A DNA stretch of 64,000 bases from AC-43 sp963728855 (GTDB taxonomy: Bacteria > Actinomycetota > Actinomycetes > Mycobacteriales > Micromonosporaceae): NCBI GenBank assembly GCA_963728855.1, contig CAVSLN010000002.1:248001-312000 (forward strand). Reading direction: 5' to 3'. Under the pieces are notes generated by a model. It was not told the DNA's origin. It worked only from the letters and a program-made list of their open reading frames with translations, and did no database searches. Positions 59,146 through 64,000 of the stretch are shown here, one piece after another. A program made the translations under genes and the position numbers. Position 1 is the stretch's first letter. Every line of letters begins with the position of its first letter.

Positions 59146-60839
59146 GGCGCTTCGTCCTCGCCGTCCTGTTCGGGCTTGCCGTCGTACCCGTACTCCCGGC
59201 CGCCCCGGCCAGCGCGCACGCGGCCCTGGTCCGGACCTCGCCGGTGCAGGGGAGCGTCGTGTCCGAGGCACCGACCGAGGTGGTGATCACCTTCTCCGAG
59301 CACGTGGTGCCGGTGAAGGACAAGATCCGGGTGGTCGGGCCGGACGGGAAGCGGGTCGACCGCAACGACGCCCAGGTGACCGGGGACGACCTGCACATCC
59401 CGGTCCGTACCGACGCGCCACGGGGTACCTTCCTGGTCAGCTACCGGGTGATCTCGGCGGACAGCCACCCGGTCGGCGCCGGCTACTCGTACTCCCTGGG
59501 GGCTCCGTCGGCGACCGCGCCCCAGCCGACCGACAGCGCGGGGCGGACCGACCCGCCGGTGGCGGTCGCGCTCTCCAGCGCCAGGTACCTCGGCTTCGCC
59601 GGCCTCATCCTGCTCGCCGGCCCCGCCCTGATCCTCACCGCGCTCTGGCCGCCCCGGCTGTCCCGGCGCGGCCCGACCCGGCTGGCCTACCTGGGCCTCG
59701 GCCTGGTCGGCGTGGCCACCCTGCTGGAGCTGTACCTCCAGGCCCCGTACGAGTCCGGCGGCTCCCTGTTCGACGGCGGTGACTTCGGCGGCCTCTTGAC
59801 CAGCCAGTACGGGGCCGCGCACCTGGTCCGGCTCGGCGTACTCGCGGCCGGCGCGCTCCTCCTGCGCCCGTACCTCGCCGGCCGGACCGACCCGCCGCGG
59901 ACGGAGGCGGCGCCCAAGCCGATGCGCGGCGCGGTGCCGATCCGGGCGGCGCTGGCGATCCTCGCCGTGGTCGGCGCGGCGACCTGGCCACTGTCCGGGC
60001 ACCCGGCCGCCTCGACCGCGCCGACCCTCACGATCATCGCCGATGCCGCACACCTCGCGAGCATGGCGATCTGGCTGGGCGGCCTGGTCATGCTGGTCGC
60101 GTTCGTGCTGCGCCGGGCGAACGCGCGGGAGCTGGGCGCGATCCTGCCGGTGTGGTCCAACTGGGCGGCGCTCGCGGTGGCCGTACTGGTGCTCGCCGGT
60201 ACGGCCCAGGCGCTCATCGAGATCGGCACCGTGGCCGCCCTGCTGCACACCACGTACGGGCGCCTGGTGCTGCTCAAGATCGGGATCCTCGCACTGGTCC
60301 TGGGCGTGGCGGCGGTGTCCCGACGCATCGTGCGACGACGGTTGGTGGCGCCCGGGGACGAGGCGGCGCAGCTCGCGCCCGCGGGGGTACGCCGGCTGCG
60401 CCGCTCCGTCCTCACCGAGGTCGCCGGTGCGGTACTCATCCTCGGACTGACCTCGGCGTTGGTGCAGACCACGCCGGCCCGTACCGCCTCGGCCGCCGCG
60501 CCGTCCGGCCCGAACCCGGGCATCTTCGCCACCACCCTCGACTCCAAGCTCTTCCAGCTCCAGCTCGACGTCGAGCCGGCCAAGCTGGGCAACAACGAGG
60601 TGCACCTGTACGCGTACGCGCCGGACGGGGCCCCGGTCGCGGTGAAGGAGTGGAAGGCGAGCGCGGCCCTGCCCGCCCAGGGCCTGGAGCCCATCGACAT
60701 CCCGCTGCTGCCGCTCACCGACTCGCACGCGACCGGCACCGTCACCCTGCCCAGCCGCGGGGACTGGCAGTTCAGCTTCACCCTCCGGACCACGGAGATC
60801 GACCAGGCCACCGTGACGACCACGATCCCGATCAGCTAG
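59142..60839 (+). CDS. CopC-CopD fusion, copper resistance/uptake protein
   Basis: A 565-residue fusion. The signal peptide is followed by a CopC domain (about 25-125: AHAALVRTSPVQGSVVSEAP, ITFSEHVVP, DSHPVGAGYSYSLG, with the N-terminal His typical of the copper(II) site), eight to nine membrane helices of CopD (LSSARYLGFAGLILLAGPAL to about 450) and a C-terminal YtkA-like beta domain. It is thought to bind extracytoplasmic copper and pass it over the membrane, perhaps for oxidase assembly. Coupled to the anti-sigma gene. Residues in CopD helices that would carry copper were not resolved. Confidence 0.93.
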   Translation: MRRFVLAVLFGLAVVPVLPAAPASAHAALVRTSPVQGSVVSEAPTEVVITFSEHVVPVKDKIRVVGPDGKRVDRNDAQVTGDDLHIPVRTDAPRGTFLVSYRVISADSHPVGAGYSYSLGAPSATAPQPTDSAGRTDPPVAVALSSARYLGFAGLILLAGPALILTALWPPRLSRRGPTRLAYLGLGLVGVATLLELYLQAPYESGGSLFDGGDFGGLLTSQYGAAHLVRLGVLAAGALLLRPYLAGRTDPPRTEAAPKPMRGAVPIRAALAILAVVGAATWPLSGHPAASTAPTLTIIADAAHLASMAIWLGGLVMLVAFVLRRANARELGAILPVWSNWAALAVAVLVLAGTAQALIEIGTVAALLHTTYGRLVLLKIGILALVLGVAAVSRRIVRRRLVAPGDEAAQLAPAGVRRLRRSVLTEVAGAVLILGLTSALVQTTPARTASAAAPSGPNPGIFATTLDSKLFQLQLDVEPAKLGNNEVHLYAYAPDGAPVAVKEWKASAALPAQGLEPIDIPLLPLTDSHATGTVTLPSRGDWQFSFTLRTTEIDQATVTTTIPIS

Positions 60840-61113
60840 TGCGGCGTCGGCCGCTGCTCCCGTGAGGATCAGCTAGCGCGTCAACGGTCACCAGCGGCAA
60901 CGGTTCCGGGCGCTCGGACTGGCCCCGGCGCCCGGACCGCAAGATCAGCCTAGTCCGGCCGGCCCGGTGTCGTCCGGCAGATCGATCAATATGCGTGCCG
61001 TCGGTACGGTCGACCTGCGCGACACCGGGTCGCGTACATATCTGATCCGCACCGGAGGAGCGGCGTCCCGCCGCCCGATATGTTGAGGCAGGTACGGCGG
61101 AGGGGAGCGAGCG

Positions 61114-64000
61114 GTGGCTACCGCGGTCGGCGTCGAGGAGCCGGGCGACGCGCCGGTCCCGGCGCCCGTTCGAGTACCCGGTGGCCGGCGCGGCGGCTGG
61201 CGGGCCCGGGTGCCCAAGGTCTTCGCGGTGGTGCTGACCGCCACCGCCGTGCTGTGCGCCGTGGCCGCCGTCAGCGAGGTGTTCTACCAGCGCAGCCAGC
61301 CGGTACGGTCGGCCGTCAACCTGCTCCTGCTGCCGGCACCCGCCAACCTCGGGTACGCCGCCCTGGTCGCCGTGCTCGCCGCCGGGGTGAGCCGGCGCAA
61401 GCGGGTCGCCTGGGTCTTCCTCGTCGGCTACTTCGCGATCCAGCTCGCCTACGACGCGCTGCTGCTGTCGCTCGTACTGCTGCTGTCCCCGGCGGACTGG
61501 GAGGGCGAGCCGCCGCCGTGGTGGGCCGGCCCGGCCACGGCCACGAGCCTGGTCATCTCGGTCGGCGTGGTGACCGTGCTGGTCCTGTCCCGGCACGAGT
61601 TCTACGCCCGGGTCCAGCGCGGGTCGCTGCGCCAGGCGCTCGGCGTCCTGGTCGCGCTGCTCGTGTCGTTCAGCCTGCTCGGCTGGGCGCTGGTGATGGG
61701 CTTCCCCGGTACCGTCCCGCGCCAGCACCACCTCGTGTACGCGGTGTCCCGCGTCCTCGGCGGTGCGTTCGCCTTCGAGTACCGGCGCAGCGGCTTCGCG
61801 CCCGGCTGGGTCAACCTGCTGCTCGGGCTCTTCGGCGGCATCGCGCTGTTCGCCGCGCTCGGCGTGCTGCTGCGCTCCCAGCGGCAGGCCGCCGCGCTGC
61901 GCCCCGAGGAGGAGGAGCGGATCCGGTTGCTGCTCGCCCGGTACGGCGACCGGGACTCCCTCGGGTACTTCGCCACCCGGCGGGACAAGACCGCGGTGTT
62001 CTCCCCGAGCGGGAAGGCGGCCGTCACGTACCGGGTGGTGAACGGGGTCACGCTGGCGAGCGGGGACCCGATCGGCGACCCGGAGGCGTGGAGCCCGGCC
62101 ATCGAGGCATGGCTGGACCTCGCCCTGCGGTACGCGTGGACGCCGGCCGTGATGGGCGCGAGCGAGGAGGGCGCCACCGCGTACGCCCGGGCCGGGCTGC
62201 ACGCCATCGAGCTCGGCGACGAGGCGATCGTCCACGTACGACGGTTCTCGTTGGACGGTCGGGACATGCGGCCCGTACGGCAGGCGGCGAACCGGGTCAC
62301 CCGGGCCGGGTACGCCCTGCGGATCCGCCGGCACGAGGAGATCTCGCCCGGCGAGATGGGCCGCATCATCGAGCTGGCCGCCCGGTGGCGGGACACCGAG
62401 ACCGAGCGCGGCTTCTCGATGGCGCTGGGCCGGCTCGGCGACCCGGCCGATGGGCGCTGCGTACTGGTCGAGGCGCACTACCCGGACGGGCGGGAGGCGG
62501 CGCTCCTGTCGTTCACCCCGTGGGGCCGCGCCGGGCTCTCCCTCGACCTGATGCGCCGCGACCGCGAGTCCGACAACGGGCTGATCGAGTTCATGGTGGC
62601 CGGGCTGGTCGAGGCGGCACCGCGCCTGAGCGTCGAGCGAATATCGATGAACTTCGCAGTGTTCCGGTCGGTGTTCGAGGAGGGTGCCCGGATCGGCGCC
62701 GGACCCGTACTGCGCCTGTGGCGCCGGCTGCTGCTGGTCTTCTCCCGCTGGTTCCAGCTGGAGTCGCTGTACCGCTCGAACGTCAAGTACCACCCCGAAT
62801 GGCTGCCCCGGTTCCTCTGCTACGAGGACGTGAAGGACCTCGCCGGGGTGGCGCTCGCGTCCGGCATCGCCGAGGGGTTCGTCGTCGTACCGAGCCTGCC
62901 GACCCTGCTGCGCCGCGGCCGGTCCGCCCCGCCGGTCCAGGTCCCCGCCGCGCTGCCGCCGATTCCCGAGGTCGAGGCGCCAGCGGTCCCGCCCGGCGAG
63001 GTCCTGCCCGAGCAGGTACGGGTCCGACTGTCCAAAGTGGACAAGCTGCGCGCCGAGGGGGTCGACCCGTACCCGCCCGGCGTGCCCCGGACGCACGATC
63101 TCGCCGAGGTGCACGCCGCCTGTGCCGGGCTCCCACCGGATACCCGTACCGGCGAGTGGGTCAGCGTGGCCGGCCGGATCGTGCTGCTGCGCGACCACGG
63201 CAGGCTGTACTTCGCCACCCTCCGGGACTGGACCGGCGACCTCCAGGTGATGATCACCGCCGCGAGCGCCGGCGATCAGGCCCTGGCGGCGTGGAGGTCC
63301 ACCGTCGACCTCGGCGACCACGTCAGCGTCACCGGCGAGGTGGTCACCTCGAAGCGGGGTGAGCTGTCCGTGCTCGCCGGCTCCTGGGCGCTGGCCGCCA
63401 AGTGCCTGCGACCGTTGCCGGACAAGCACCGCGGCCTGGCCGACCCGGAGACCCGGGTCCGCCAGCGCTACCTCGACCTGGTGGTCGACGGGGACGCCCG
63501 GGCCACCCTGCGGCTGCGCGGCGCGGTGGTGCAGGCGGTACGGGCCGAGCTGGCCGGCCGCGGCTTCCTGGAGGTGGAGACGCCCATCCTGCAGGCGGTG
63601 CACGGCGGGGCCAACGCCCGCCCGTTCACCACCCGCATCAACGCGTACGACCTCGGCCTGTACCTGCGCATCGCGCCCGAGCTCTACCTCAAGCGGCTGG
63701 CGGTCGGCGGGGTGTCGAAGGTCTTCGAGCTCGGCCGGGCCTTCCGGAACGAGGGCGTGGACGCCACGCACAACCCCGAGTTCACGATCCTGGAGGCGTA
63801 CCAGGCGTACGCCGACTACACCGTCATGCGCGAGCTGGCCCGCGAGCTCGTGCTCGCGGCGGCCACCGCGGCGTACGGGCGTCCGGTCTGCCGGCGACCG
63901 GACGGCACCGAGGTCGACCTGTCGGGGGAGTGGCCGGTGCTGACCGTGCACGAGGCGGTCGCCCGGGCGCTGGACGAGCCGGTCACCCCGGACACCACGC
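61114..64000 (+). CDS. lysX: bifunctional lysylphosphatidylglycerol synthase/lysyl-tRNA synthetase LysX (3' end beyond the window)
   Basis: GTG at 61114 (GGAGGGGAG upstream) opens a frame that runs off the right edge after 962 codons. An N-terminal part with about six to seven membrane helices (30-270) is followed by the DUF2156 acyl-transferase domain (about 285-625: ERGFSMALGRLGDPADGRCV, MNFAVFRSVFEEGARIGAG), then an OB-fold anticodon domain (about 665-755, GEWVSVAGRIVLLRDHGRLY) and the class II LysRS core (RQRYLDLVVDGDARATLRLR, FRNEGVDATHNPEFTILEAY). The M. tuberculosis enzyme adds lysine to phosphatidylglycerol, giving resistance to cationic peptides. One exact GTCCANNNTGGAC lies at 63030-63042. 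Confidence 0.95.
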   Translation, partial: MATAVGVEEPGDAPVPAPVRVPGGRRGGWRARVPKVFAVVLTATAVLCAVAAVSEVFYQRSQPVRSAVNLLLLPAPANLGYAALVAVLAAGVSRRKRVAWVFLVGYFAIQLAYDALLLSLVLLLSPADWEGEPPPWWAGPATATSLVISVGVVTVLVLSRHEFYARVQRGSLRQALGVLVALLVSFSLLGWALVMGFPGTVPRQHHLVYAVSRVLGGAFAFEYRRSGFAPGWVNLLLGLFGGIALFAALGVLLRSQRQAAALRPEEEERIRLLLARYGDRDSLGYFATRRDKTAVFSPSGKAAVTYRVVNGVTLASGDPIGDPEAWSPAIEAWLDLALRYAWTPAVMGASEEGATAYARAGLHAIELGDEAIVHVRRFSLDGRDMRPVRQAANRVTRAGYALRIRRHEEISPGEMGRIIELAARWRDTETERGFSMALGRLGDPADGRCVLVEAHYPDGREAALLSFTPWGRAGLSLDLMRRDRESDNGLIEFMVAGLVEAAPRLSVERISMNFAVFRSVFEEGARIGAGPVLRLWRRLLLVFSRWFQLESLYRSNVKYHPEWLPRFLCYEDVKDLAGVALASGIAEGFVVVPSLPTLLRRGRSAPPVQVPAALPPIPEVEAPAVPPGEVLPEQVRVRLSKVDKLRAEGVDPYPPGVPRTHDLAEVHAACAGLPPDTRTGEWVSVAGRIVLLRDHGRLYFATLRDWTGDLQVMITAASAGDQALAAWRSTVDLGDHVSVTGEVVTSKRGELSVLAGSWALAAKCLRPLPDKHRGLADPETRVRQRYLDLVVDGDARATLRLRGAVVQAVRAELAGRGFLEVETPILQAVHGGANARPFTTRINAYDLGLYLRIAPELYLKRLAVGGVSKVFELGRAFRNEGVDATHNPEFTILEAYQAYADYTVMRELARELVLAAATAAYGRPVCRRPDGTEVDLSGEWPVLTVHEAVARALDEPVTPDTT

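Noticed and set aside
61080..63362. A 760-codon plus-strand open frame overlapping the start of lysX
   Set aside because: It is an Arg/Gly/Ala-rich out-of-frame reading. The frame from GTG 61114 encodes LysX with recognisable membrane, DUF2156 and LysRS domains and runs off the window edge.
60832..63951. A 1039-codon minus-strand open frame
   Set aside because: Antisense to lysX; its composition (HRAQHLAP-type, His/Gln/Gly/Arg-rich) is typical of shadows of GC-rich genes and no domain is visible.

Overview
The window looks like a chromosomal segment of a high-GC actinobacterium, most likely of the Micromonosporaceae. The support is very high GC with G/C third codon positions, mycothiol-type enzymes (maleylpyruvate isomerase family and an Rv2466c-like DsbA protein), the GlgC/GlgM glycogen route, a CysO-CysM-Mec sulfur-carrier set, a bifunctional LysX, a c-di-AMP riboswitch ahead of a cell-wall hydrolase, and an almost complete copy of the M. 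tuberculosis Rv1330c-Rv1341 gene order. No replication origin, phage or intact insertion sequence was seen.

Layout. 0-2.7 kb: a polysaccharide deacetylase, a scar where the remains of a response regulator and an ABC permease meet, an SPFH protein and a tRNA-like fragment. 2.7-5.3 kb: divergent glgM/glgC. 5.5-11.1 kb: a secreted lysozyme-fold protein, a methyltransferase, a mycothiol-type enzyme, an SRPBCC protein, a serine hydrolase and a DUF3089 lipoprotein. 11.4-13.2 kb: a secreted GH27 alpha-galactosidase. 14.7-22.1 kb: a second alpha-glucan block (glgB, a GT4, a debranching enzyme with internal losses, a frameshifted MGH1-type hydrolase). 22.2-27 kb: a TPR protein, cytochrome oxidase subunit I, then a c-di-AMP riboswitch and its hydrolase. 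27-28.7 kb: a hipBA pair behind four evenly spaced operators. 28.7-40.4 kb: pncA-pncB, clpS, DUF2017, mec-cysO-cysM, murI, an Rv1339-like phosphodiesterase, two GT4 enzymes, an SGNH hydrolase, rph and rdgB. 40.4-48.1 kb: a hut operon (hutU, an M20 amidohydrolase, hutF, hutI, hutH) flanked by a P450 remnant and an RpiR remnant. 48.1-54.5 kb: a MOSC protein, a DivIVA-domain protein, an ethylene-forming enzyme homologue, tRNA-Leu and a transglutaminase/alpha-E/ATP-grasp operon. 54.6-60.8 kb: a peroxiredoxin, a DsbA/MauE/membrane-protein set, an ECF sigma factor, an anti-sigma factor and CopCD. 61.1 kb to the edge: lysX.

How the genes work together. The alpha-glucan genes cover ADP-glucose synthesis, maltose-1-phosphate synthesis, branching and trimming, but the trimming genes show decay. 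The hut operon takes histidine to N-formylglutamate through HutH, HutU, HutI and HutF, and an M20 enzyme sits where HutG would be expected. Mec, CysO and CysM form the sulfur-carrier route to cysteine.

The items most worth following are the ethylene-forming enzyme homologue with all recognisable active-site residues; a 13-bp palindrome GTCCANNNTGGAC spread through coding regions; start-codon tandem repeats, one of which makes a chain of tiny ORFs coupled to pncB; a 30-bp dispersed repeat, one copy of which lies inside a gene; and a masked diglycine in CysO.
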